Shown here in pieces: positions 12,501 to 24,100 of a stretch of DNA of 64,000 nucleotides. Each line of letters begins with the position of its first letter. Positions within the stretch are counted from its first letter, which is position 1. Below the pieces are notes generated by a model. That model was given only the letters and a program-made list of their open reading frames with translations, was not told the origin of the DNA and did no database searches. The translations under genes were made by a program, and so were the position numbers. Source of the stretch: Phallusia fumigata (taxonomy: Eukaryota > Chordata > Ascidiacea > Phlebobranchia > Ascidiidae); contig QXVZ01029387.1 of the NCBI GenBank assembly GCA_008931825.1, positions 310,001 through 374,000 of the forward strand, in the 5' to 3' direction.

Positions 12501-15500
12501 GCAAATGCATTTGGTTGGCGACGTCGAATTGGAAAAGGAAGAAAAGCAAATAAAGTACGGGGAAAAGTGGAGTTACGTTCCAAACCAAGAAGCTTCTTTA
12601 GCTGTGCCAGATGCTTTTTCTCCACCAAAAGAAGAAGAAATCGTTCAACAGCCGCACGAAAGTTTGCCGCAGTCCTTGCCACCACCGGAGGAAAATCAAC
12701 AACACAACCACAATGCGAGCAACAGTGCAACACAGATGGACCCCGCCCCGGTTGAAAAACAGCGAGTACGAAGGCGACGACGCCGGAACCAGAGTCAGCA
12801 GGATGAACTGCAAAGGGACAGATCAGTTTCAAACACGGATTACTTAATCCACAGCGAAAGATCCGAATCCGGCGGTGAAGCTACAAAACGCAAATCGGAT
12901 CCGTGTCCCAGCGAACAAACGCCCGTTTCACCTGATCCTTATGGCCAGGATGAAGTCATTTACGATGTACCGAAACCAGTGTCCGCTTCACGTCGGGCTC
13001 ACATCAACACCGAGCGCAGAACTCGCCGGACTCGAGCTGCTCGGCCTCTTTCCATGTCCGCCAAACGCAACTCCACTGAACTGAAGATGCATGTTTGGAT
13101 GGAGGATGATCTCAAGGAGGACAAGGATGATTCGAAAACTCAAAACACAAACGGCTTTGTCAAACTGCGGAGCAATTCCCCTGTTGAGCAGGCTACGTTT
13201 ATGGATAAGGCCAGGGTAGGTTACTATCTTGAGAATACAATCGTCGCTTTTTAAAATTATTGCCCTTGGAGAGACGGTGCCACTGTGGGTTACCAAACTA
13301 GCAAAGGCTACATCCCTTTCGAAATTAATTTATAAACTCAATATTTTTCTGTGAATGATTGTTTAGAACTTCCTCTATTACATTTGTTGACTTTTTTTAT
13401 ATTTGTGCAAATATTAGCTTTTCACTCTTTTCTTTATTCTTTTTCAGAAACGCAATTACCGTGTGTCGGGCATCAGCATTGACATGGAAGACATCTTTTC
13501 GGAAGCCGAGGAAGACCTGCACAAGCGGGGACAACAGAGAGGCACAATGATGCAAGAGAACCGAAGCGAGCTGGCCGATCCCGATGAAGTTTACGCCCCA
13601 CTTCATGAAGAAGTTCTCGCCCTCGGACTTGCTTATGACGAGCACGAACAGGATGAGCAGGAGGAGGAGCCTTCGCATTGCTCATCCAACGGTACTCAGT
13701 CAAACGGACCCGCGTTTACCGGAGGTATTCCACCTCCTCCTTCGATTCCGCCTCCCCCTCCGCTTTTAACAATTCCTCCGCCTCCGCCGCTCTCACCTCC
13801 TGCCAACTTCCGTAACACTCCTCCGACCAGTCCAGTTCGCTTGTCTGTGAAGAGGATCAACTGGGAGAAAATCGAACCTGTGGATTTGGGCAACACTGTG
13901 TGGGGTCAGTTGGATGAAGATTTTGAAACTATCAACGACGTGGTAAAATACTTGGATCTCGAGGAGCATTTTGCCACAAAGAAGGCTAAAATTAGTAAGT
14001 GTGTCTTACTAATCAGTATATTTTTGGTTCTATTTGAGTAAAATACTGATGATGCCAACAATAAGGCGCAATATAGCCAAACAATAAATGATATCAGACT
14101 TTTGTTTATTGTTTTACTTTAAAGACGCTGATTTTGTGTTTTGAACTTGTTTGTAGAAAAGAAAAAAGAACCAGTCAAAACCGACCTTGTAAATTTACTG
14201 GCTCACAAGAAAGCATACAACATATGTAAGTGCCTTCACTGTTTAATGCAGGCCCGTGTTGTGTATTTTATCGCAAGTTAGCACTAAGTTTGTGTGGCGT
14301 AACAATTATTGCACTGAGCGTATAAAAGACAATTTTTAAACAAAAAAGGAAATTTGCGAATGATTATGCTTTAAGCCTTTTCACGTCTGCTAGAAAACAT
14401 TCTAATTTTGACTTGTTTGATATTAGCTATTCTGCTGGCCCATTTAAAGCTGACAAGAGATGAAATATACAATTGTCTGCTTATCAATGGTCCCGAGGCG
14501 ACACGAAAGCGTATGGACGCGTCGCATTACAAGCAGCTTATGATGTACGCCCCCGACAAGGACGAGATCGAAAAGATTCGGGCATTCAATGACAACCCAG
14601 CAAAACTAAACGAGGCTGATCTCCTTGCGCTTAAGGTATGTCAACACACTTGTATTATTTCTGCAACAACTCTGTTTGACATTTTGAATAAACTGATAAA
14701 TAGGCTTTGGGATTTGGTAACTTGAAATGCTTATGGCGGTCGCCTCAGAGTATTAGCATCTGGGCAGTTGAGAAATAGTAAACGCTTGGTAAGATGTGAT
14801 TTTTGTTCGAATATGCAAATTTTGTCGAAATTTTAGGTTGTTACTTGGGATACATCGTTTTTACATAAAATTGAGGCAATTGTTTGCTTAAAAACCTACC
14901 CCCTTCGACCAACATCATGACAGACACCATTGTATTCTGACTTGTCCGCAAACATAAAGAGCTCGTTAGTGCTCGTTGACACCGCAAAACTTCTCTTTCG
15001 TCACACTTTGGTTTCTAACACTTGAATTTGGTGGAGCGTTGCGGCAGTTCTTGCGTTCAGGCATTACGTATGCGCCCCAAAAATAGATCAAGCCCTGCTT
15101 GTAACTGCGAATTGCAAATTGTTTAATTTACTTTCAGTTGATAAATATTCCTGGATATCGACTACGGTTAAAGGCCCTACTCTTCAAGCACAGCTTCTCT
15201 GAAAAGGAAGATGAAATAAAACGGGTGAGTGTATTTTTCTGTACCTTTGAAAAGTCAAGCTTATTTTTCGCTTCTGAAACATGATATTTTGATTTTAAAT
15301 GCAACTTTGTGTTTTACTGCGCCATTTTTAGATCTAAAAAGATACTATTTTGTGCATTTGTAGAATCTAGAGGTGATTCAAAGGGCATCAAACCAACTGC
15401 GCAAAAGCCGAAAACTGGCAAAAATTCTCGAGTTTGTGTTGGCGATGGGGAACTACATGAATCGCGGACACAACAGAGTTTCGAAAGCTACTGGATTCCG

Positions 15501-17612
15501 AATCCACTTTCTTGCAGAGGTGAGTTGACGCGCAAGGGGCTTTGTGCTTGTCGTTCACATGACTGCACACAAGTCTCGCAGGATTACTTGGTAACCGGAT
15601 GCGCACTTGATGCCTCTACAGCCCTGACAAAGCTAGTTAGCCTTAGAGCTTTGAAAGATGACAATTTTATTAGACTTTCGACGCCAAAACATGTCAATGT
15701 TAAAGTATGCTTGTGCAACCGGATAGTGTATGGCATGACTACTTGAATAATAGTAGCAACGGTCATGATAGACACCCAACGAAAATTCAAGAAATAGATA
15801 TAAATTCAAGAAATAGGTTCTTTTGGGGCCGTTAGCTTCAGCACTAAGAAAAGCGTTTTCAACATAACCTTTAATACTGTTATTATCGAGGCAAAGGGGC
15901 AATTAACATGCTAGAATGTTTTCGACCTGTAAGGTCTCATCAGTGCAGCTGGTGACAAGACATTGGCCGTTTAGGCTAGCACTTGATTTATTTTTAAATG
16001 TTTGCAAACGTCTGAGAGGCGAACAACTGTAAAACTGGTTTACATTTTGGATGATCGTTATGATGTTTATGTTTGTAATATATTTCGGCAGATGGAAAAC
16101 ACGAAGACGAGTGACAACAAATTGACATTTCTCCACATTCTTGCAAGGGCGGTTTTAAGCAAGTTTCCTGAAGTACTTACGTTTGCTGACGAACTATCCG
16201 ATGTCAACGAAGCGTCAAGAAGTAAGGAATTAGTCTTATTGTAATAAAAATCGAATCTGCCAACTATAGACAAGTGAAATAGTAACATAGGTTGGTTTTT
16301 AGCTTCCGTTCTTTAAATCTTTTGGTCGTAACTTAAATACCAAGCTAAGTAGGGGTGACTAAAGCGCTCGTTAGTGTCTGTCGTTGAAACTCTGTCGTCT
16401 AATATTCCTGAGCTGATATTTTTAGTGAACAGATAACAATGTGGCACATGTGGAATATATACGGTACACGGTGTTTTGGGACCCAGGCCCACGTTTACTA
16501 CAATTTCACATAGAGTTTTGCTTTTCTATTGCACCTTTTTTGTTTACAACAAGGAAACCTCGCAAAAAAACAAAACCACGAACACCACGGTAGACTAGTC
16601 AAACCCTGTCTGGCGGTACACATCTTTCACCCAGATAATAAAATGAAAAAATTCAAATGGGCACTATCTTAACACTTGAACAATGTGCAAGGGAACTCGG
16701 CCATGTGGTAACTAATGAAGTTACTATTACCGTTTAAATTGTTTCCAGTTGTGTATCCAGCGGTGCTTCAAGAGTTGCAAGAATTGCGCAGAGTTTGGCT
16801 GGACATCAGAGATCATTTGCTCGAGACAGTTTCCAGAAATAAACAAGACAGGTTCAAGTAAGTAAACAAAGCACTGTATCAGAGTAACAAGGTTGTGCAA
16901 AAAAACTATAACCACCGCAATGGAGATCAATAAAAGGCGATGTATTGGACATTAATGGTGTATTAGAAAGTGGTGCCCTCTTACAATGGGCCCCAGAATG
17001 AATATCATGTTGGTTTGACCGACCAACCCAAAAGATTTTTAAGGATTTAAAAAATTCTGTACTTCTGATGCATGTTAACGCGTACTTATATATTTAACAC
17101 GTGTACTCACGAACCTAATGATATATTACTTGCAGAATTGCGATGGAAACCTGTTTGGTGAGAACCAATGGTACTTTGAAAAGATTGGAACAGCTTCACG
17201 CCGCAACTGTCAGGGACTTTAACAAAGTTGCGCAGTATTTCGGAGAAAACCCCAAAAACATTGGAATGCAACAATTCTTTAACATTTTCGACAAGTTTAT
17301 TCGTAAATTTGAGGTAAGAAATTAGTTTTCTATGCTTATATTTAATATTCTGTCTGTGTTTATACTTTGTATTTGGAAAAATCCTACTCAAGGCAAGTCT
17401 GTGCAAATGAAGTCAAAATTAATAGCCGATTTATAAATGTGACTTGTAATTAATTACTTTATGTTAGCAACTAAAGAAATGTTGGCGTCATGCTTTTAGT
17501 ATAGGTTTTTGGCTGCAATGAAAGCTGTAATAATTTGCATTTCCAGAAATCTAGCGGTGAGATAAGGAAACTTGTCAAAGCTAAACATATTACAATGAAA
17601 CAACAGAGGTGA
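538..17612 (+). CDS. GRID2IP: Delphilin-like PDZ / harmonin-N-like / formin (FH1-FH2) protein, 5' partial
   Basis: Delphilin is a postsynaptic scaffold in mammals that links membrane receptors (GluD2) to actin through a formin FH2 domain. Exons: 538-656, 786-915, 1369-1608, 2031-2188, 2270-2366, 2429-2568, 2725-2810, 6614-6683, 7494-7591, 7672-7835, 8268-8496, 8660-9274, 10414-10539, 12071-13215, 13448-13994, 14157-14225, 14427-14635, 15138-15224, 15364-15519, 16092-16221, 16749-16857, 17136-17313, 17547-17612. They give 1655 residues in one frame. Order seen, in visible residues: end of a PDZ (1-40, with PSLGV as in human delphilin), PDZ (41-130, FGITLGGS), harmonin-like helices (150-240), PDZ (296-380, FGLTLRGNGP), second harmonin-like domain (435-510), Arg-rich linker, conserved FTFSRPP...DTDMFL motif, FH1 proline tracts (1231-1259, codons from 13721), FH2 (about 1270-1640, with GNYMNRGHN). 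Human delphilin is about 1211 residues with two PDZ domains, so this one is longer and has a third. N-terminal exons lie outside the window. Confidence 0.93.
1741..1942. mobile_element. Short hAT-like non-autonomous element (family A, copy 1)
   Basis: It lies in the delphilin intron 1609-2030. It starts near CGTGGTTCTCGTCGCGAC and ends near GGTTTAAGAAACTGG, which resembles the CAGNGGTTCTCAAA-type ends of hAT elements. The interior aligns, in reverse complement, with the element at 52123-52314. Shared pieces include GTGCGTCG, the CACAAT-AATTCCG stretch, AGCTAAACT and ACTTTTC. It has no coding capacity, and I found no clear target duplication, so the ends are approximate. Confidence 0.6.
2811..6613 (+). 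other. Long intron of the delphilin gene inside the third PDZ
   Basis: This 3.8-kb intron splits the third PDZ domain after the codons for QEVEK. I scanned it for exons that keep phase 1 and found none that continue delphilin. ORFs such as 3667-3894 (+) and 3081-3428 (-) look like nothing I recognise. No element ends were found. Confidence 0.5.
15920..15979. repeat. 60-bp dispersed repeat, copy 1
   Basis: It lies in the delphilin intron 15520-16091. It matches 39744-39803 in the same orientation over 60 bases with four differences by eye. The core reads TCATCAGTGCAGCTGGTGAC. The flanks do not align, so this is probably a conserved fragment of a larger interspersed element such as a SINE or LINE end. 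The family is unknown to me. Confidence 0.7.
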
Positions 17613-18560
17613 TGGAAGATTGCATTATCAGTATTTTATCTCACACTTCGACTGTTTCAATATTTCTGAGTCAATGTATTTCATTTTCTGTGTACTTATA
17701 TTTGTTCCAATTAATATTGTTTTGTTTATCGAACGCACTGTTTTCGGAATACAATTGTGTTGAAAAAACTTGTACGATGTTATAGGGTTTCTATTTGTTA
17801 GTTTGTCACTTTATCTCAAGTCTCAAAAAGTATTTGTAAGTGAGATATTGGGATAGGGTGCAACACACGACAAGCCGAAACTGTTGCTAAGGTGTAGGTA
17901 ATTACCAAGTACGCTTGGTTATCTTATTTAATACTTTATTCTTTCGAACGAGATCCATGCTATGAGTCTGAGGGATGCTTCGTTATTCCTTAATGTGCGA
18001 TTGGGGGAGGGTTTAGAGCAATATTGCGTCCTAATTTGTCCGAAAATTATTCCGTTTTTGCTGCTTTTATGAAGGTCACAGCATTTTCTTTGCATTTTTC
18101 ACATGCTGTTTGCTAAAAAAAATACCAACAAATAATGTATTTGCTATTAACCGTATTCGTTTTCTGTTTTTTGTTCCTAAAATGATTTGTTCGATTTTCA
18201 GGTTTATCTGCCAACCCTGGCGCAGAACCGTATCCCAACAACTAATTATTACAACCTTAGTTTGAATTAAGGTTTATCTGTTTAAATAGGACAAAGTAGT
18301 TTAAAGTAGCTCTTTAGATACACACAGCTTTTTAGGCCCCTGAAACCAGTCCAATGTACAGTAAAACTACAACAATACTTTTAGTTCGCTTGTCTTTAAT
18401 TTACAAACGCGTCCTTCCAAGTTCTAATGGGTAATGAAAATATGAAAACTCTATGTTTAATCAAATGCGAGCAAAAACTTTTGTACTTGTTACCATTTCG
18501 ATTCAGCCATTATTATTGCACAATCATCAACTGGCTATTTTTTGCGCGGGAAACGTCGTC
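17613..18560. other. Delphilin 3' flank
   Basis: A+T-rich sequence after the delphilin stop codon. It should hold the 3' UTR, but no canonical AATAAA was identified at a convincing distance. I see no other feature before the tRNA. Confidence 0.5.
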
Positions 18561-18632
18561 GGGGGTATAGCTCAGTGGTAGAGCATTCGACTGCAGATCG
18601 AGAGGTCCCCGGTTCAAATCCGGGTGCCCCCT
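18561..18632 (+). tRNA. tRNA-Cys (anticodon GCA)
   Basis: The 72-nt sequence folds as a complete cloverleaf. The acceptor stem is GGGGGTA with TGCCCCC (one G-T pair), followed by a T discriminator base. The D arm is GCTCAGTGGTAGAGC. The anticodon loop CTGCAGA reads anticodon GCA, on a 5-bp stem with one G-T pair. The T arm is CCCGG-TTCAAAT-CCGGG. No intron is present, CCA is not encoded, and a T run directly follows as a Pol III terminator. It looks functional and stands alone between delphilin and ROR. Confidence 0.96.
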
Positions 18633-21177
18633 TTTTTTGCAAAAATGCATTTTACAAATGCAAAAGTTAACATATTCGTGTGTTTTATAATTTTATGTTA
18701 ATTCCAATGTTTTTTTACGTCAATGATGTAACAAATATTTGTTGAAAACTTTCAAATCAGTCTTGATTGAGAGATGTTAACATGACCTTATTCCGTGTCT
18801 AATAATACAGATTGCAAACTGCACCGACCAGGACCGTAAGTGATAAGTTACATATTGTCTAAAAGTCAAAGGTTAAACCATTCTAACACTACACCGATCT
18901 ATGTATGGTCAAACCGGCCAAAAAAGCTGTTTGGCATACGTTTCAGCAGCAAATTCCCGGTTTGCAAGCCGTGTCCAGGTCAAATTGTTAAACTGTTTTC
19001 GACTTTGTATGTTGATTAACCTAAAGAATTATGTATGTGATACCACAAGTAGAATCACTCTCAACACTGTTGGATTATAAAAGCTTGTTTCTTTATTTAA
19101 AAACCGTGCCGCAAAAGCTAAATTGTTTTAGTCTGACTCAGCCTCAGGCTTTACCAAAAAGCCACCAAGATAATTAAATGGTACTTTTTAAACCAAGCCG
19201 TTATATCGGCGAGTCATCTTCCACCTGCACTGACACAAGTGTTAATCATAATACGTATTGTTTTTGTAGTAACAAGGTCGGTCAGAACAGAGTCACGAAT
19301 AAAACTTCTACTAATTCACATGAAGAAGATGCCTTTAGTTTTCGACAGATTGGGAGCATCTCTAAAATGTACAGAATCATTTAGTGCATTATTACCGCAC
19401 TCGTAATAGTTCAGGTTTGGTCCTACCCGATTCGACACCAGCCTATTAAAGACGCTTTCGAAAACAAATTCCGACCGCGTTTTGTTTCGTCTCTTATCTT
19501 CGCCCAATCTCAACTTTAGGAGCACAAAAGCACCCTCTGTGGCCATGATTCGCGCCATCTAGCGAATCCAAGCGATATAATTTTAGATGTTTCTGGTCTA
19601 CCTCGTGCTTTTGATAATTCAAATCCACAAACAAGGGATTGAATGGCTGTTGTTATTTATTCAATCATTCGCGGATCCAAATACATAACAGCCATAGAGC
19701 AGCATACACCGTAACGTTGTGGTTGAAAGCGCTGTAGGGAATATAGAAACGGCGCCACAACTACTGCAAGCGAGCTGTCCACGCGGGAAAAAGGAGGCGA
19801 TACGCAACAGAAAATTAAAATTTACAAAATACAACAGCGGAAGATGCGTCAAAAGAAGGGAAATAAAAAATCCATAGCAGGTGAGAGTTTGTGAGGTACG
19901 ACGATATATTCCGGTTACTGGCAATGGCAAGAATACTGAGGGTGAGGGGACAGTGGGAGGTATGGCTCAAAATCAAACAAAAACAGGGAGAATTACGTTA
20001 TAAAGGACCTTATTTCGTTGGATTATACACGAGTTGCGCCACCACCCTGCTTACTGTTCCTCTTATGAGAAACAAAACATCATACGTATGGTCGGGGGTG
20101 ATCAGGTAGGTGCTGTATACCAACGTCTGCATACAAGAAAAAGTATTCACATTTACCACGCGATATATGCTTGTACTGAGTTGATCGCGATGCTTTTTTT
20201 CTTTTTACCCCTAGAAGCACAAACGCACAAGCGGGAGGATTAAGGCGGGGATGAGGCAGAGCAACGAAAACACCTGTTTTTGGTCGTAAAGCGCATGTTA
20301 CACATGTTATAAGCAAGAGAGGCAGTCACCGAACCTGTCGAATGCACGTGGACGGAGGATTGGGGATTGATTGTCGCAATAGAAATCACAGTGACCCGTA
20401 TTCTTTTCTTGTGACTCGCTTGTTTTAAACACTTGGCCAAGTTTATGATGTGCATCCCAAATGCTAATTACGAAAATTTGTCGGTAGCTTAAGGTGAGCA
20501 CAATACTTAAATAAACGGTTGAGAGCAAACTCGATGTTTGCACAAAATCAGCTGGAAAGTTATGTCCGAAGTGGTGTATGCATGACGATTGGCATAGCAA
20601 AACGAAGCAAAACAATTTACAGAAGAAAAAAAAAAAACGTCGGGGGACAGAATCTTCGTGAGGCATGTTTGGCAAATCTTAAAAATACTTTTTTGCTACG
20701 AAAGGAAAAGGTCTCTGAATGAGATTTTTGGATGGAGGTTTTCCGGAGGTAGCAAGCCGAATGGAACTAAAACACCACCGAATAATGTACGTATGAAGAA
20801 TAATGATGATGATGCGACAAACATAGGATTGTAATAAGCCACTAGTGCAGAGACAAAATACTAATAACTATCGTGATTCATATTTTTTTTACAAACAGTT
20901 GCTACTCGCCTCTTACACGTACAAAAAGGCAAAATGGGGGGTACCACTTGATTAACAGAACGCAAAGTGCTGGGAAAAACTGCGTCAGTAACTAGTATGG
21001 TGTAAAGTAAAAATGACTAAGCACCACTCCACTACGAGAAACGGCAAGCTTTTCCTAAACCACTAAAATATAATCCAACGCTTGTACTGCAGGCGATTTG
21101 TACACGCGTACTAGTCCAACCACCGCTGGACCACTTTCAGGAACGGAAAACATAAATAAAACTCAAATCACACCGCT
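18633..21177. other. Intergenic region between tRNA-Cys and ROR
   Basis: No gene was recognised. Several ORFs of 60-120 codons on both strands (for example 20307-20675 on the minus strand) show no family resemblance, and I saw no paired splice sites that would make exons of them. The end next to 21177 should be ROR 3' UTR. No TTTATT (AATAAA on the minus strand) was seen in the 280 bases after the ROR stop. Confidence 0.5.
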
Positions 21178-24100
21178 TCATATGGAAAGGTGGGGTATTC
21201 CCCCAAGTGCGGCATCCCCGGCTGTGGTGTGGCGATGGATATTGCTTGCCTGCTGGCTGTGCGCAAGCATCGTCATTTGCAAAGGGTAGGAGGTAGGCTG
21301 CGACATGGAGACTTGCTCATGCATCGCAGCTTCCAGGAGTCTTTCGGCTTCCGCTAGACGGTGTCGTTGCAGAGTGTCATCCAGATTCAGCTGGTTGCCT
21401 TGCACGAGCTCCAGGGGCTTCATGTCGGGCAGCATCGGCGATATTTCGTCGCAGCTCAGGTTCCCGAGCGGGGCGGTGCCACTGCTGCTCACCGATGACG
21501 TAGACGAACTGCGACTCGTGACCGGCTGGAATAAATCCGGACCGGCAGAACCCGCCAGCAACACACAGCCACTGTCCACAGCCGACCCGGAACTGGCATT
21601 CGACCCGACTTCAGACGAGTTCTTCGAATCCAAATACTGCGGGGAAATCGATTCGACCGGAGCCACGTCATCGTCGGTCATGTGACTTGCGCTCCTGCCG
21701 TCCCTGTGCAGGTCACGTGGGTCGTGATAGCGCACCACGTGGTTGTTTTGGTGCAGGACCGACTCGTCGCAAAGGAAGAGCTCCTTGTAGAGCGGCGGAA
21801 GACTGGCATCAATGTTGTGGAGTTCCTGGCGGGCTCGGAAGAAGTGTTTGGAATGGAGGTCTGACAACTTTCTCAGAGTGTTCATGTGGACCAGAAGCTA
21901 GCAAGACAAAACGTGTTCAAACTTTGAATTGTAACAAAGTCAACATAACGGCTTTTAACGCAGTGGTTGCCAACCGGGGAGGAATTTAATAAGTTAAGAG
22001 GAGGAATTCCTATTTTAAAGGTAGTAGGGTAATTAGGTAGATCAGTGGTCCTATACCTTATATTATTATTTTATATCACTTCTAGTCTAGTAGGGAGGAA
22101 TGAAAATTTCCAAAATAATCAAATAAGGGAATAAATCAAAAAAGTTTGCAACGAGTGGTTTTACGTGAAAGACGTCAATGAACATTTTGTATGACAAAAT
22201 GTTGGTCTGTACCTGACGAATGATGGAGGAATTGTCCATGTGAGTTTCGCGAAATCGGTTCTGCAGGGCTCCGAGTATAACGGACTGGAGGGCGTTCAAT
22301 CTGGCTGGCTCCCGAAGCCCGCGACGATCTAAAAAATAAAAGTTTCCAGTAATCTACAATCAGAGACTACAGCTGATGTTGACATGCTAAAAGACGTTAG
22401 AAGTCAAAAATTCAGTCACCAAGTTGTAAGTGCTACTTAAGGCATTGTTGTTACCTCCAGTGATGAGCACAGCGCACGTGAAAAGAGCAATCTCGTCTTC
22501 GGTAAGTTTCAAATCGTTCATGTCGTGGGAAAGTTGAAATAGGCCAGACACCAGATCATCGCAGCCTGATTAAAATGTAACAACATGCATTGGTATAATA
22601 TCCGACATTGACTGTGCAAAAATTTGTCTTGTTGCATATTTGCCTCAGCTTACCGAGTTTTCTAAAGGCGTCGATGGGTGTGTATTTGTCGTCAAAGAAT
22701 ACAGTCGAGTTGTTGCTGTTGAATGCCCGGGACATTCGGACCATCACTATCTCGAGACAACCTTAGCAAAAATTAAATTTAGTTGGTAACTTTGTCAGTC
22801 AAAATGCACATATTGTTTTACTCAGTGGTACTTTTTTTTCCTTCTTTACCATTCTATTCCAGACTTAATTTCCACAATGCATTAAAATCTAATTTATCTA
22901 GTTCTGTCATCATCACTACAAAAGTGCTATTTTCAGCTAACATGCACATCTAATTATCCACCTGGTATCCTTTCATTACACACATTTGGGTAATCACTCC
23001 TAGGTTAAAAGCAAAACTGGTTTCAGTACACCCTAAACTAAACTGGTTTAAAAATATTTAATCGTACATCTTTTGTTTGGAGGACCAACAGGAACGCATT
23101 CTGAACCAACCTGCTTTGAGGAGAATAATCTGATCGTGTTGGTCGAGAGTCATAAAGCCGTGAATGTGTTTGGCGAATTCGACAACATGTTGAATCGCCA
23201 TAGTTAACTTGCCAGCACAAAAACTCCACATTGACTCCTGGCTCTACAACCAAAAAAACGGAATCGTTAGCAACAAGTTAACTGTAAATATACATGGATT
23301 AATTTAGCTTAATCGCGCGAGTTACCAACACGAAAAAACAGGCGTCAACGTTGGCTTAAACTTTTAATGCTACACACCACTTACCATGGAATTATAACGC
23401 AAGAGATCGTCGTTGGACGAAGTTTGTTGTAAGAAGGCCTGTAGCTCGGCGAGTGTGTATTGACAGGTCTTGTAATAAGCCTCACACACGTTGCGCACCA
23501 GATGGTCTGCAACCAAGATTGTGAACAATTATAATTTTTTGGTTTGTGCGACCACAAAGCGCTTTGTTGAGCAGCTGAAAGCCACAAAAATCGAGGCCCA
23601 ACGAAGTCAATGAGGCAGTTTTGCTTTTCTGTCGCCTTCTTGAACAAAGCCACATACCACCAATGTTTTAAATCCGTTAAATTAATAAAATTTCCCGCAA
23701 TCATTTAAAGCCACTCGGCTTGTTACAAAACAACTTAAAAAGTTGGTCCGCTTGCTCAAGTGTTTTATTTACAAGAATCTAACCGCATGTTTATCAGATG
23801 TTCCACACCAGAGTTACAAATGTCAGACATGCTTTGTATGTGCACAATTCGCGGCTATAAATAGTCTTAATAGTAAGATACAAGCACTGGTTCGTACCTT
23901 TCTATTAATGCATGCTATGACTATTTGCTATGTTCTCGATTGGCATGGAATGGATGAAAAACAGGATAAGAACGAGTTCATAAATTGCGGTAACTGTGAA
24001 TTCCTTGACAGTACTCACCCATTGTTGGATAGGGAAAATCTTCCATGACTGCTGGAGGTTGGGGGAAAGGTTTGTTCGTTTCGTTGTTGTCGGGGTATTT

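Noticed and set aside
12473-12832. 119-codon minus-strand ORF inside delphilin
   Set aside because: It is antisense to the coding exon 12071-13215 and follows from the codon bias of that exon. It has no family resemblance.
21305-21685. 126-codon plus-strand ORF opposite the last ROR exon
   Set aside because: It is the complement of the ROR tail coding sequence and has no recognisable domain.
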